A stretch of DNA of 64,000 nucleotides from Parasponia andersonii (taxonomy: Eukaryota > Streptophyta > Magnoliopsida > Rosales > Cannabaceae): assembly GCA_002914805.1 (NCBI GenBank), contig JXTB01000013.1:1833208-1897207 (forward strand). The letters are read 5' to 3'. This document shows positions 1 to 12,265 of the stretch, in pieces. The position numbers were made by a program, and so were the translations under genes. The notes beneath the pieces were generated by a model. It worked only from the letters and a program-made list of their open reading frames with translations, had not been told where the DNA came from and made no database searches. Every line of letters begins with the position of its first letter. Within the stretch, counting starts at the first letter, position 1.

Positions 1-466
1 TATCTTATTGAACGCATTTCTCGCAGTACTGAAGCTCAAACCAAAAGACTCTTCGGCTCACATGCGAAACAGACGCGCATATCCTTAACGTATGCTCTGG
101 TCAGTAACTTATATAATAATTTCACTTAATTTATTTTAACATAGAATAGATTAATGAAACAAATATTTTGTTTTTCGTCTTCATGTTGACATGTTATAGA
201 TAAAAAATTATTGTTTGACTGTTCAACCTTTGGAAAAGATACGTGCTTTCCCACTAATATTTAGCTAATTAATAATTAGCGGCAATAAAATATGACGGTA
301 TAAAAGCCTGACCACTTAATTATGGAGGAAAATAATAATTTTTTAAAAGAATTTGTAGAAAGTATGACTTCAGACCTTGTATACAAGTAATATGTCATAT
401 AGAAAGTGATGTATACAAAGCCGACATTCCTTGACTTCGTCATCACCTGAAAAGAGACCAACAATA
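1..466. other. Upstream region of the malectin/LRR gene
   Basis: No convincing gene is visible. The sequence is AT-rich from about 100 onward and presumably holds the promoter and 5' leader of the following gene. The first 100 bases are less AT-rich and could be the end of a neighbouring transcript, but no family is recognisable. Confidence 0.4.
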
Positions 467-2903
467 ATGTCAACTATCCAACATTCCATATCGTTGCTTG
501 TCCTATGTTTTGTCATAACATCATTAACACTAACATGGGTCTCAAATCCTTGTCTTGCTGTGATCTTTTTGAGCATCGATTGTGGAGGCTCCGATTCTTT
601 CACAGACACAGCCTCGATAAGCTGGGTGGGAGATGATGCCTAACGGTGAGCCCCAACTGGTCGAGTTCAGCAGCTCAGAATCCCTTCTGACGAGATCTTT
701 GAGAGCATTCTCTACTCTCAACAAGAACTGCTACACCATCAACGTCGACAAAGGCGACCGCCTTCTAGTCCGCGCGAGCTTTTTCTACGGAAACTATGAC
801 GGCAAGAACTCTCCTCCCACCTTTGATCTCTACTTCGACAACAACTTCTGGACCACGGTTAACATGTCACTCAACTCGGATACATATGTTGGCTATGAAA
901 GCATATATTTTACCAATTCAAATTTGACAAACATATGTCTTGTTCAAACCCATCCGAACCAAATTCCCTTTATAACCGCGCTGGAACTCCGCAGCTTAGA
1001 TGCGAACGTGTACAGCCATGTTGATTCAAACTATGCTCTGTTCTTGGAACAGTGGTATTCTCAGGGGACAACAAATCAGATCGTCAGGTACTTAATATCA
1101 CATGCACACATGATTAATACTATGTTATACATGTAACATATCTTTTACGTAATTAAGATCATATACATGAACAATAGATGGTGGTTAACGTGCTTAATGT
1201 TATTTACGTTAGGTATCCCGATGACGCTTACGATCGGTTATGGTACCCTGCATATATGTTGGAATCAATTGACATTAAAATGAAGCCACTTCCATTGATG
1301 TTAGCAGTGCAGAAGATAATCCACCAGTAGCCGTGTTACAAAATGCAAACACCTTCAACGAACAGTATAAGTGGTAGCCTTAATCAGAGTCTGCAAATAT
1401 ACACCAAACTACCAAACATCAAAGTCGGGATCTACATGACAATCTACTTCTCTGAAGTGACACAACTGCCCTCAACACAGAAAAGGTCGTTTCAGCTCTT
1501 CATAGATGGAAAGGCTTATTCAACACCCATAGTTCCACCCTTTGGGAGCGTCAAGGAAATTTACATCACCAACCTCACTGCTTCTTCGGATACTTTGTTC
1601 GAGCTGCGTCCCACCGCTGACTCCACTCTTTCTCCTCTTATCAACGCCAATGAAATATACAGTCTTTCTGTGGTTTCGTCACTCGGAACCAACCCTGCAG
1701 ACGGTAAGTAATTAAGTTAAATATTCATGATGTAGTACTTTGTTAAGTAGTGCATATAGAATAGATGAATATGAAAGTTCCTAAAAGAAAGAAACAAAGA
1801 AGAAAAATTAACTTTTTGGTCTAATTTAGTGGAAGGGTTAGCAACAGTGCAAATGCAATTTGAAATACTACAGATATGGAGTGGTGACCCTTGTCTACAA
1901 GCAAAGTATAGGTGGGAATGGGTTGAATGTAGCTCTGGCCCTACTCCACGCGTAACTGCACTGTAAGTTCAAGTAGTTGTTAAATACTACTAATTTAGTA
2001 TTAACATTAAAAGTGTTCAAAATAAATTGCTTACTGATTTTCTTCTTTTTTTAAAAAAAAAAAAAAAAAAAAAATTTAAGACAGGAATCTCAGTGACTTT
2101 GGTCTATTTGGTTCACTTCCAGATTTCAGTTCCATGGATGCGCTTGTCTCTATGTAAGTGTGTTTAAGATAACATCTAAAGATCTTGAATTCATAAATGC
2201 ATGTACTTCAAGTATGGATAAACGCATATGTACTTATAACGTCTTTCTTTCATTTTCCTCAGAGATATGCACAACAATAGCTTATATGGTCCTATTCCTG
2301 ATTTTCTTGGCAACCTTACAAAACTAAAGCAACTGTGAGTTTATACACTACACTATATGTTTAATGTAATTTTTTTTGTAAAAGCAAAGAACTTGGTACA
2401 ACTACATAGTTAATAATTTTTTTCCCCCCCTATTCCTTCTCAATGCTGCAGGGATTTGCCAGAAAATAGATTCAATGGAACATTACCGGCTTCCTTATCC
2501 AGCAATAAGAACCTGAAGTTAGTGTAAGTTGAACGAAAGTAACTAGTATATAGTACAATACGTTTGATAATTTATTTAATTTTTGCCTTTAGTGGTAAAA
2601 TTTTAATGGTATATTACCTATGGCTGGTCACTCAGGGTAACCGAAAATTGCCTCAGTGGAATGTCCTGTCCGCCCCCTCCTCCCCCGCCGCCGCCACCAC
2701 GACAGAAAACACATAAATTAAATGATAATAATCCACCTCCTCCTCCACCTCTGCCATTGACGGCCTTCAATTCGAGCAACGACCGGCAAGGTCAAAATAA
2801 CTTTAACTTAATGAGTGGCAGCAAGAAGAGTGCGGAGCTACGCATGGTATTAGGAGCCATGGTTCAATTCTTCGTACTAGCTTTCTTGTTTTTCAGCTTC
2901 TAA
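467..2903 (+). pseudogene. Malectin-like / leucine-rich-repeat protein without kinase, frame-broken
   Basis: This resembles the extracellular half of plant LRR-malectin receptor kinases. Seven exons can be traced: 467-1087, 1213-1703, 1830-1962, 2085-2153, 2273-2334, 2452-2523 and 2636-2903, all with GT..AG borders. A signal peptide (LLVLCFVITSLTL) leads into IDCGGSDSFTD, the start of a malectin-like domain, followed by RYPDDAYDRLWYPAY. Next come SGDPCLQAKYRWEWV, which is the usual pre-LRR motif, and three LRR pieces (LSDFGLFGSLPDF, NNSLYGPIPDFLGNL, NRFNGTLPASL). The last exon has a proline run and ends in a hydrophobic tail (MVQFFVLAFLFFSF), so no kinase follows. The frame breaks near 640, near 1280 at an A run, and at 1343-1372; the second and third shifts compensate. 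Clean splice sites mean that either recent decay or homopolymer sequencing errors could explain this. Family assignment is firm; functional status is open. Confidence 0.75.
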
Positions 2904-3871
2904 TTAAACTCTCTTTTTTCTTGTCATATGTGATATATGCATGCGTGGGGCTGTTAGCATTTGTATTTTATATATTTCCAAGTATATGCGGTGAGACTAT
3001 GTATTCGTCACGTTCAAGTTAATTTAGCACTTCCCTTTTTTTTTTTTCTTTTTATATAGTTAGCTTTGAGATATATAGACACAGACTTCACTTACACATA
3101 AGTGACACAACACCATGTTAAGAATGAACGAATTCACTAATAATTAAAAGTTAAACAAAGACTTCACAACTTTGATTTATCTAGAATATGATATATGTAT
3201 ATTATGCAAATGGTACCAAGCACGGCGTTGCCCTTCGTAAAGCCAAATTTTTTGAAAGGAACACACAATTTCCTCGAGGGATCAACACAAAAAAAGAATC
3301 CATAATGGCACTTTGGTACCCCAAGAGAGAGACTCTCTCTCAAGTTTGGTATACAACCGAATCACCCCCTCCCTCATGTCTATTTGATAGATGCCTCGTT
3401 AGATAACTAAAGCAAAGTGTTAGCTTTCTTGAAGCCACGTAGACCACAAGGATATGAGGACAAAGCCATATGCACCTATAAATATGCAATTCACCTCCCG
3501 TTTTGCTACACCGCTAATATCAACAAGACTTGAGAGAAATAGTGTTGTATGGCTAAAGAAAGGCAATCAAAGGGTCTTCAGCAGCTTGTTATTGCCAAAG
3601 CCATATGCACAATGTAAGGGAATATTTCATCCTTAAACCACCAACTAATCTACTCAACAATATCTTCTTGGTTAAAGAGTATAAATGGAACAAATTTCAA
3701 ATTCGAAGATGATAAATACATTGCTCCTTTTTAGAATATGATCCTATAAGTAGTAAAATAAAATAAAATTACAAGGCGTGTCATTGTTATTTGCATTCGT
3801 TGTACACAAGATACTAAACCAAACGACTGTGCTCAAAATACATGGGCTTTCACATCATCAAAGGATTGAGC
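2904..3871. other. Intergenic region, no gene recognised
   Basis: This holds the 3' flank of the LRR gene and then the 3' end of the minus-strand RRM gene. Short open frames at 3188-3406 and 3454-3636 show no recognisable family. The moderately GC-balanced stretch at 3220-3640 may be a decayed transposon fragment, but no terminal repeats were found. Confidence 0.4.
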
Positions 3872-5553
3872 CTAAGCCTTGTGGTGGTGGAGGCTTGTGG
3901 GAAATTTTGGAGCTAGATGATCATCGTCCACTCCCACTTGATGTTCCTCGGTTTTAACTTTTTCCTCTGTGTTCTGGCCCACTTCCCCTGATGCTCCTGC
4001 TGCCTTGGTTACCCTACTAAAAGCACCGGTCACCCATGACGCCCCTGTTAACACATACCGGTTCTTCATGATGGCAGATCCAGCACTGCTCACCGTCTGC
4101 TCAGCAGCTGTTAATGCCGACTTGGTCTTCTCAGAAACCCCAAACTTGTCATCCATTTCCCTCACTTTCTCATTTACCATGCTGGTGCCTGCGCTGATCT
4201 TCTCAGTCAAGCCAATCTTTTGGTCGAGAGAAGCAACCTTGGCAGTGGCCGTGGAAGTGAACTGGTGCTTCTCGTCGAATGACTTTGCTTTTCCCAGCGC
4301 GTCTTTGCCCAGATTGAAGCCCTTGGACAGCATGCTGATGACCACATCCTCTGCTCTTTTGACAGCAGATTCACCACCACCTTGGTTCGTTTCTTCTGAT
4401 CCACCCTGAGTAAGGAAAGTCAACAATGGACTCATGTAGAAAAATATGGTGGCTGAGAAAGGATCGAGAAGATGATAAAATGGGTTACCGTTGGAATTGT
4501 CGAAGCGGCAGAAGGTGGCAGCTTATAGTCTGGAGCCAGAGCAACGGTGACAGGTTTATCAACTATAGTTGCACCCTGAAAGAGATGTATAAGTTTTTAA
4601 TCTTCTTTTTTTTTTTTTTTTTTTTTTTTTTTCAATAATATGTCACAAACCAAAAGGATGTTTAAGTAAGGCATTGGAGAAGTGTATCACCGAAAGTAGA
4701 ACTGCTGTCTCCGCTCCTTTGGGATCCTTGAAGGTAACATATGCAACTTGAGAGCGCTCATTCTCGCTGAAGAAGGAGAAATTTGTGTATTTGCAGAAGC
4801 TTAGTGTAACATTCAGATATAACTATTCTAGTAATTGAAAAAGAGGGAGAGAAAAGAATAACCCACCTTTGTGTTTCAACATGTTGAATTTGCCCGGAAA
4901 AGGAAAAGAACTCCTTTACATCTTGCTCTGTTGCTCCTAAGGAGACATTACTAACTTTCACTGTTTTTGTCTGTTAATAAATATGAAAGAAAAATAACAC
5001 TGAATTTCCAATGTCTACTCAGGAATAGGATTGCATAGAAACTGAAAAGCAACAGACCTGCATATCATGACTGATGCTATATACACAGACTAAATGCTTT
5101 TTTTCTTTTTTCTTTTTTGGTTATCATAATTAATATTGTCCTATTAATCCTATTGCTAATATTGAATCTATCTCAAATGTTGAAATTTGATCTGGACTTA
5201 GTACTTGAAGAACAATCAAATCATTTTGCCCAGAGACTCTGACCCAACAGAAGAAGTCCATAAATATGTCGGTGGAGAATCCAAAATATTAAGATATGCA
5301 TTAAAACTAATCCCAAATTCTTTTTATCTTACTGGTAAAAACAATCTCAAAGCCATCAGCCGTCTTGTAAAAAATCATCACAGAAATGCCCAAAAGAGCA
5401 GATCATCAAATATATGTATATATAACAGTTACATGTTTTGCATAAAAGATATATATCATTCTGCAGTAAACCAATAAATAAACAAAAATATAACAAAATA
5501 GATGATAAAGAAGAAGAAGATGATGATTAAGGAGTTTCAGTAGTTACCGCCAT
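3872..5553 (-). CDS. RRM-domain protein, binding partner of ACD11 1 (BPA1)-like
   Basis: BPA1-type proteins are plant RRM proteins; the founding member binds the sphingolipid-transfer protein ACD11 and is linked to control of cell death and defence. Five exons fit together with GT..AG borders: 5548-5553 (only Met-Ala), 4867-4970, 4691-4766, 4489-4575 and 3872-4405, giving 268 residues. The N-terminus TKTVKVSNVSLGATEQDVK followed by FFSFSGQIQHVETQ is the hallmark of this family's RRM, and SQVAYVTFKDPKGAETAVLL completes it. A linker with VTVALAPDYKLPP leads to an alpha-helical C-terminal half (about residues 90-230) rich in Ala, Lys and Ser, with VVISMLSKGFNLGKDALGKA and SWVTGAFSRVTKAA. The tail is His-rich. 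The tiny first exon makes the start codon depend on splicing. Family is confident; the exact paralogue is not assigned. Confidence 0.9.
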
Positions 5554-6129
5554 AACGTTTGAGGTTTCACAGCGAAGAATTCTTGGGAGAGAGTTGTGAA
5601 GATAGGAGGAGGAGCTTTTGACGGTTTACGGGGTGGGATTGCGTGGCAATTATATGTGAGGAATGGATCCACTTTGACCGTTTTCTCTTCATATTTCCTC
5701 GATCTCTATCTGCTTTGCCCATTTTATACGTTGCCACTTTTCTCACAAACACGTACACTCGCCTCATTCGTTGCTTTTTTTTTTTTGGAATACACATAAA
5801 AAGAGCGTCACGGGCACATCAAACGGTTTTTGGGAGGAGAATATTTTATATTTTTTCTCGAGTTTATTTTAGGATTTTTTTGGGGGGGATTTTATTTTAT
5901 GTTTGTTCTACTCTCTTCAATTTTTTCCTCCAAACCACCAAAATTGTCACCTTTTTCAAGCTAAATAGATGGAACATGATTATGTCATAATGTTGTTTTC
6001 CATTTAAGTATTAATGACTAAAATCATAAAATAACAAGTGCCGTTTTCCATCCGTTTCCTAAGATATTTTTAATTTTAAAAAATGAGTTGAAACTTTTAA
6101 TAATTTAGAGAGAACATGACGAGACACGG
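5554..6129. other. 5' flank of the BPA1-like gene
   Basis: Promoter and leader of the minus-strand BPA1-like gene, then AT-rich spacer with T and G runs near 5770 and 5880. No other gene is seen. Confidence 0.4.
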
Positions 6130-7540
6130 TTTATAATTCAAAGTGTACATATTATTAGGCTTTTTATTGCTAAAATTCTCTAAATTTGAAATAATTTGGT
6201 AAAATTAACCTTAAATTTAATTTTTTAGAATAAAATTCTCTAAATTCAGAACAAATTAGTAAAATTAATTTTGAACTTAATTTTTTAGAGTAAAATCTCT
6301 TAGAATCCCCTAATATTAGAGCAAAATTCACCTGAAGTCCCCTAATATTATAGCAAAATCCACCTGAACTCCCTAATATTAGTTTTGTTAGGCAAAAAAA
6401 TATGTATGTTAGTTTTTTTTATTGTTAAGTCTCTATTCTCTTATTTATGGCTTATAGATCATCATTATTATATTTTTGTTTCACATTAATTCTTTTTAAT
6501 CTTTTTTATCCAAAATTATTATCAATTAGCACTTGTCCAAAATATGTTATTCTCAGCAGAATAAAATTGGAAACAAAGGGAAATTATTTTTAAAAATAAA
6601 AAAAGAGTTGGTGTTATCGTTTTCGTTCAAAACGCAAGTAGAGAATTGAAAAATTTTATTGGACTCCAATATAAATTTTCTTTGGTTCAAGTATTCATAT
6701 ATCTAGAAAAAAAAGGTATATATATCTCTTCTTTTTTTTAAAAAAAAGAAAATCATGATTTATATAACTCAATATATCATTTTTCATGTTGTTTTTTCTT
6801 TAATTATGGTACTTTCAATTTGTTTTTTCAAAAAAATCTCATACTCATTTAAAAGTCCTTATAAAAGTGATAAAAAAAAAGTTTTTTTTTTGGTTTTTAC
6901 CCCAAAAAAAAAAAACACTACAGGATATGTATTTTGTTTTGCTTAATTTATAGAGAACATGTTCTTTTTTTTTACGCATGTCCTTTATAAATTGGGCCAA
7001 AAAAAAATTACATCTATCTTCTAAAAATATGAATACTTAGACCAAAATGATTTATATTGATCCTAATAAAATTTTCCAATTTCTTATCTCCATCTTGAAC
7101 GGAAATGATAACCTTAATTTTTTTTTTTAAATAATAATTCTCCTTTATTTTTAATTTTATCCTTACTGAGATGAGCATCTTTTGGACAAGTTCTAATTGA
7201 CAAAAATTTTAGATAAAAAGGATTAAAATGGATTAACATGAAATAAAAATATAATAATTATGACCAAAAAGCCACAAATAAGAGAAAATGGATTTAACAG
7301 AAAAAAAAAATTAACATAAACATTTTTTTTCTAACAAAAATAATATTAGAGGACTTAAGGGACTTCATGGGATTTTTACTCTAAAAAACTTGAGTTCAAA
7401 GTTAATTTTATTAAATTGTTCTAAATTCATGGAGTTTTGCTCTAAAAAATTGAATTCAATATTAATTTTACAAAATTACTCTGAGTTCACGGGGTTTTAA
7501 TAATAAAAAACCATATTATTATGTAGAATTCAAATATTAA
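6130..7540. mobile_element. Long foldback (inverted-repeat) element, about 1.4 kb
   Basis: The left half, from about 6130, reads in reverse complement as the right half, ending about 7540. Matching pairs step inward in order: the Leu-poor AT stretch at 6140-6300 with 7370-7535, CCCCTAATATTA near 6340 with TAATATTAGAGGAC near 7350, CACTTGTCCAAAA near 6530 with TTTTGGACAAGTT near 7180, and GGTTCAAGTATTCATAT near 6685 with ATATGAATACTTAGACC near 7030. The symmetry centre lies near 6850. The left arm has a small internal duplication at about 6300-6380. No transposase is encoded. It is best described as a nonautonomous foldback element; arms are diverged, so it is not a recent insertion. Exact ends and target duplication were not settled. 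Confidence 0.7.
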
Positions 7541-9688
7541 AAAGAAAGACAGTTTTTTTTTTTGGGGGGGTAACATGTCTTAAAACTTAAAAAAAATGCA
7601 AAATATTGAAACAAACCATAAAAAAATTATCATAGAATAAATTTCCATATTCCTACTTTAGCGGGGAAACTAATACAGAAAGGCATGTTCTTTTTAAAAT
7701 TTGATTGAGATCCGGTATATATGGAAATTGACATAGCAATGAATAAAATTGCTTAATGACAAATGTAACAAAATCTTCCATTTTTTTTTTGAAGGAACAA
7801 AATCTTCCAATTTGAACTTTTGATTGTCTATCTTCGGTAGTGCACACAATAGTTTGAGAGTAAATTTGCTAATTTTCTTTTTATTGATGTTTGGAAAGTG
7901 ATAAAATAGTGCTGTTTTATTTCCCTATTGGAATAAAATGATCCATTAACTAGCCAAAATTATTTGGTTAGATACTTGTATTGGATGGAAAATATCTCAT
8001 TTATAATTTTCTTCTTATTTAAGAGGATTCTTTTTTCAATATTGCTCTGTTTCCTTTATAAAAAAAAAAGAAGATTAATGTTCATTAAAAGTATTTAGTC
8101 ACTCACTCCATATACTATATATTTTTCTTTTTTTTTTTTGTTGAAGGGTAGTCACTTCATATTCGTTTCACTAATTTAAATTAAATAGAAGAATAGACGT
8201 GATAGGTAATTAATTTTGAGAGTTTTTAAAGAAATCAAATTGTAAGACTTTTTATGATATATTTTTGAAGTTTTTTGGTGGATGTCTAATTTTTACAATG
8301 TGTTTTAATAAATATTTATTTTTCTCTTTTTATAGTTAAATGACTAGGTATATATATTTTTACACTTAATACATATATTTATATCAATTTTAGTTTTAAT
8401 CTATGTACTGAATATATAGATTTTTATAATTTAATATGATACACATGTACATACACTGATATATTGGTCATTTTACTATAACATTTGAAAGTAGATATTT
8501 ACTTAAAATGTGCCCAAATTTTGGTTATTCTGCTATAATTTTTTTTTTAATATACTCAAATTTGGAAAAGATATAATAATTAACTTTGAGTAGGGGTGAA
8601 CAAAAAATCCACTAACCTACACTGCCTACCTAATCTGCTCTAATTTGTACCCGTCAAACTACTTAAAAGTAAAACCGCCCACTCGCCAAACTACTTAAAA
8701 GTAAATTACGGGTTTTAGGTTGGTTATAGGTTACATATTTTTCAAATTGCTAAAAAATAAAACCGTCAAACTGTCCAATAAAATCGCCATATACTCTTAA
8801 TTTTAATTTATATTTTTATATAATATAGTATATAAAAATTGAAATTTAATTTAATCACAAAATAATTATTTGATGACATTCTACTAAATTTTTTAACACA
8901 ATCTTTAAGTTTTAGTACATGTAAGTGTGTTTACATTAATATTCAATATATTTTTTCTTTTAATTTTAGATGAATAATCTTTACCAAATACATATATTCT
9001 TAAATTTTTGAGTTTATTTGACATAACACTTTAAAAAATTTTATAAGAGATAATTAAAATAATTTTAAAAGATTTTAATAATAATTTTTTTTACATCCAC
9101 AAAATACGTAATTATAAGTTTTAGTTAACTCAAATCCGTAATTTAATTAGACAATTTCGAGTTAGGCATTTTCTAAATCCTAAAAAAGAAAAATCTCTCA
9201 ATCCAAAAAAAATTCCAATTGTAAAGATTTTTTAAGATATGTATATATATATATTGGAATTTGAAGCTTAAAAAGGAATAAAGAAAATAAGAAAATGGTA
9301 TGTGGATGAGTGAGTGATGAATCGATGGAATGGAGGCAAGGCAAGGCAAGGAAGCAGGTAGCCACCAACTCAACCTGTTGGGTCCCACTTGAAGTTTCTT
9401 TGTATAGTATGACTTTTGTCTTTGTGGGAAGGGAAGGGAAGGGAAGGAAGGAAGAGAAGAGGAAGAGGAAGGTACCAAGGAACCAAGGAACCAAGGCAGA
9501 GAGGCAGAGAGGCAGAGAGAGAGAGAGGCTTTAGTTTCATTCTTCTCTGTCTTTGGTCTTTTGTGTCTCTGTCTACGAAACAAAACGAAACGAAACGAAA
9601 CGAAACTAAACGAAACGAAACTTCCTCCTTTCGGGATACCAAAATAGAAAAGAAAAAGAAGAGAAGAGAAGAGAAGAAAAAAGAAAGA
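7541..9688. other. AT-rich intergenic region and leader of the syntaxin gene
   Basis: From 7541 to about 9250 only AT-rich spacer is seen, apart from the possible hAT remnant listed separately. From about 9300 the sequence becomes GA-rich (GGGAA, GAGAG and CGAAA short repeats, the last at 9576-9621) and is probably the promoter and 5' leader of the syntaxin gene. Long open frames here on both strands are low-complexity and not credible proteins. Confidence 0.45.
8592..8780. mobile_element. Possible hAT-type nonautonomous element remnant
   Basis: The stretch opens with TAGGGGTGAACAAAAAA, similar to the TAGGGGTG-type ends common in plant hAT elements. It is followed by short repeats on the theme of CCGCCCACTCGCC and CCGTCAAACT, which are typical inside such elements. 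No matching opposite end was found, so it would be truncated. Low certainty. Confidence 0.3.
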
Positions 9689-12265
9689 ATGAGCTTTCAA
9701 GATCTTGAGGCCGGCGGTGGCATGGGCATCGGCAGATCGCAGCGACAATCACACGGAGGAGTGTACGTTGACCCATCTCAGGCTTTGGCATCTGGGATTT
9801 TCCAAATCAACACTGCCGTCTCTTCCTTTTACCGCCTCGTCAATTCTCTCGGCACCCCCAAAGATACTCTTCAGCTTCGCGAGAAACTGTCAGCAAACCC
9901 TCCCCTCCCCTCCCCTCCCCTCCCTAATCTTATCTATATCTATATCTTTTTATTTCCCATTTTCCCATTTTCATTCAGTGTTTAATTTTCAATTAAATAC
10001 CCATTTTCCCCTTTTTCATTCAGTGTTTAATTTTCCATTGATTGTATCCTCAGGCACAAGACAAGGCTCCAAATTGGACAGTTGGTTAAGGATACTTCCT
10101 CCAAACTCAAACAAGCTTGTGAGATTGATCAGCATACACAAATTAGTGTAAGTGCATATGCAATTCACTGTAAGACAGGCTCTTTGTCTCTCCTATTTGG
10201 TTATATCACTTCCATATGCTCCTTGTCGTTCAACACTGCTTGAAAAAGCTACATTGGTGACTTTTTCCCAATGAGTGTGTTTAGAATCTTACTCAAATTT
10301 GGACCTAAACCATTCTTCTTTAAGGAAGTCCTAAGCTTGTCGATAGATTATTGGCTTTATCCTTCCACACAATGCATCTCTTAGAGTGTGTTTGGTAGGA
10401 GGGAGAAGTGGAAGGAAGGAGAGATGTGAGGGGATGATTGGATGGATTTGGGGTACGATGGTTGTTTGGTAAGAGGGATTTTAGGAGGGAAGGGATTAGA
10501 TAAGGGATTTCAAATCTTCAATTTTAACCAACTTTTAATCCCTCCAAAATTGGAGAGATTTTAGGAAGGAGAATGCCCACTCAAATGATAGTGTGGTTAT
10601 TCTATCTGTAATCTTTTCCCTTCCTTCCACCTCTCCCTCTTACCAAACAATGGAGATGATTTTAGTCTTCTCTCCTTCCTCTCATACCAAACACAATAAT
10701 GGTAGAGTGCTCTCCTTTCTCTCTCACTTCTCCGTAGGTTATATAGGCATTTTATTGATTCGGGTGTTGAAACAGACCGCCAAGAAGATTGCTGATGCTA
10801 AGCTTGCAAAGGATTTCCAGTCAGTTCTTAAAGAATTTCAGAAGGCTCAAAGGCTTGCAGCTGAAAGGGAAACAGCGTATGCTCCTTATGTTCCCAAAGA
10901 AGTTCTACCAACCAGGTGAATCAGTACGACTATTTGTTTGAAGCCAATGCATTATTCACCGAAAATAACTTGATATTGTTGTTGCTTCGTTTGTCGACTG
11001 CTCGATTATATATAGGCATGAAACTCTGCAGAGATTTCTCTACATTGGATAAATGCTTAAATGCTTTGACTAGTTTATTTATTCGAAGTTCTCACTATAT
11101 TCCTGTGTCAAAATATTGTAGTTATTCGGTGCCTGAACCGGAGATAAGTTCTTCTAGAAGTCATGAACAGCAAATTCTTCTTTTGGAATCCAAAAGGTAA
11201 GCTGAGATGACAAATACCCCATCATTAATACAATTTAACATCCACGCAAAATGGGTGCCTCCCTGATGGCAGAGATTATAACGGATGCAATCTTGATGGT
11301 TTTTTTTTAAATGACAGAAACATTGCACTGCCTCCACAATTCAATTAACTCAAAATTTGAGTCCTTCACAATAATGGATTTCTAATCTGTCTTTAGAGTA
11401 TACACTCATCGTGAGACTGTTGCATGCAGAGGCGAGGTTTTACTGTTGGATAATGAAATTGTGTTCAATGAAGCCATTATTGAAGAAAGGGAGCAAGGGA
11501 TTCAAGAAATTCAGCAACAGATCGGCGAAGTTAAGGAGATTTTCAAAGATCTGGCTGTGCTGGTGCATGATCAAGGAGGAATAATTAGTATGACCCTTAC
11601 CCTTCTATGAATTTTGCGTTTATTTGTGAACAGTTTCTTTCTCCTGAATTTCCCTGAGAATATATTAACCCAATTTTGCACGACCTTAAAAATTTGATCT
11701 TTTTCAGATGAAATTGAGTTCAACATTGATAATTCCCATGCTGCAACCACCCAAGCTACTGTTCAACTTGCGAAAGCATCCAAGCTCCAGAAATCTAGTT
11801 CTTCTCTGGTAAATTTCGTTATTTTTCATGTACTCAACTTTCCCTAAGTTCGTCTGAAATGTGCATGGCATATAATAACCAGTGGAACTACGCTAAGGGA
11901 TCCTCGTTTGGAGGAATTTGGTTGTAATTTGAAAACTATTGTATACTCGGTGAGAATTTGCCCGAGTTAAGTGAGAATGGCAAATTTGGTCACAAGTGGT
12001 GTACCAGTATGGAGTTGAGTGGTAACTCGAAACTCGTGTTTTCTAGTTATGGTATTGTCATTTTGATCCCTGCCCTGCCCTGCCCTGGGTGGTTATTTAT
12101 TTGTTTTTATTTTTTTGTGTGTGTTTGTTTATTGCTTCTTTGCTTTTTATGAGATGTTTTCCGGAAGTGGCTGACAGACACATCAATACTTGCATGCAGA
12201 CATGTTTGCTGTTGCTGATTTTCGGGATAATCCTCCTCATTGTCATTATAATTGTCGTTGCTTGA
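9689..12265 (+). CDS. Qa-SNARE syntaxin, SYP22/SYP2 group (VAM3-like)
   Basis: SYP2-group syntaxins sit on prevacuolar and vacuolar membranes and drive fusion of vesicles bound for the vacuole. Seven exons join cleanly: 9689-9888, 10054-10147, 10776-10915, 11122-11196, 11430-11587, 11708-11808 and 12200-12265, giving 277 residues, close to the usual length of about 270. The N-terminus [10 protein letters not shown] is followed by an Habc-type helical region ([20 protein letters not shown]) and [20 protein letters not shown]. The SNARE helix starts with [20 protein letters not shown], with the central ionic-layer Gln in this stretch, and runs through [17 protein letters not shown]. The last exon encodes the C-terminal anchor [20 protein letters not shown]. 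The acceptor of exon 3 is the least certain. The 5' leader carries CGAAA tandem repeats. A MITE lies in intron 2. Confidence 0.93.
10388..10694. mobile_element. MITE-like element in intron 2 of the syntaxin gene
   Basis: About 307 bp bounded by GTGTTTGGTA and its exact reverse complement TACCAAACAC. The first arm is GGAAGG/GAGG-rich and the second arm is CCTTCC/CTCC-rich, so the two ends can pair over a longer imperfect stretch. It encodes nothing. The superfamily (Harbinger or hAT-like) is not resolved because the target duplication is unclear. Confidence 0.65.

Noticed and set aside
9173..9985. Several long frames on both strands around the syntaxin start
   Set aside because: Low-complexity GA/CT and CGAAA repeats create long stop-free stretches; only the plus-strand exon 9689-9888 fits a protein family.
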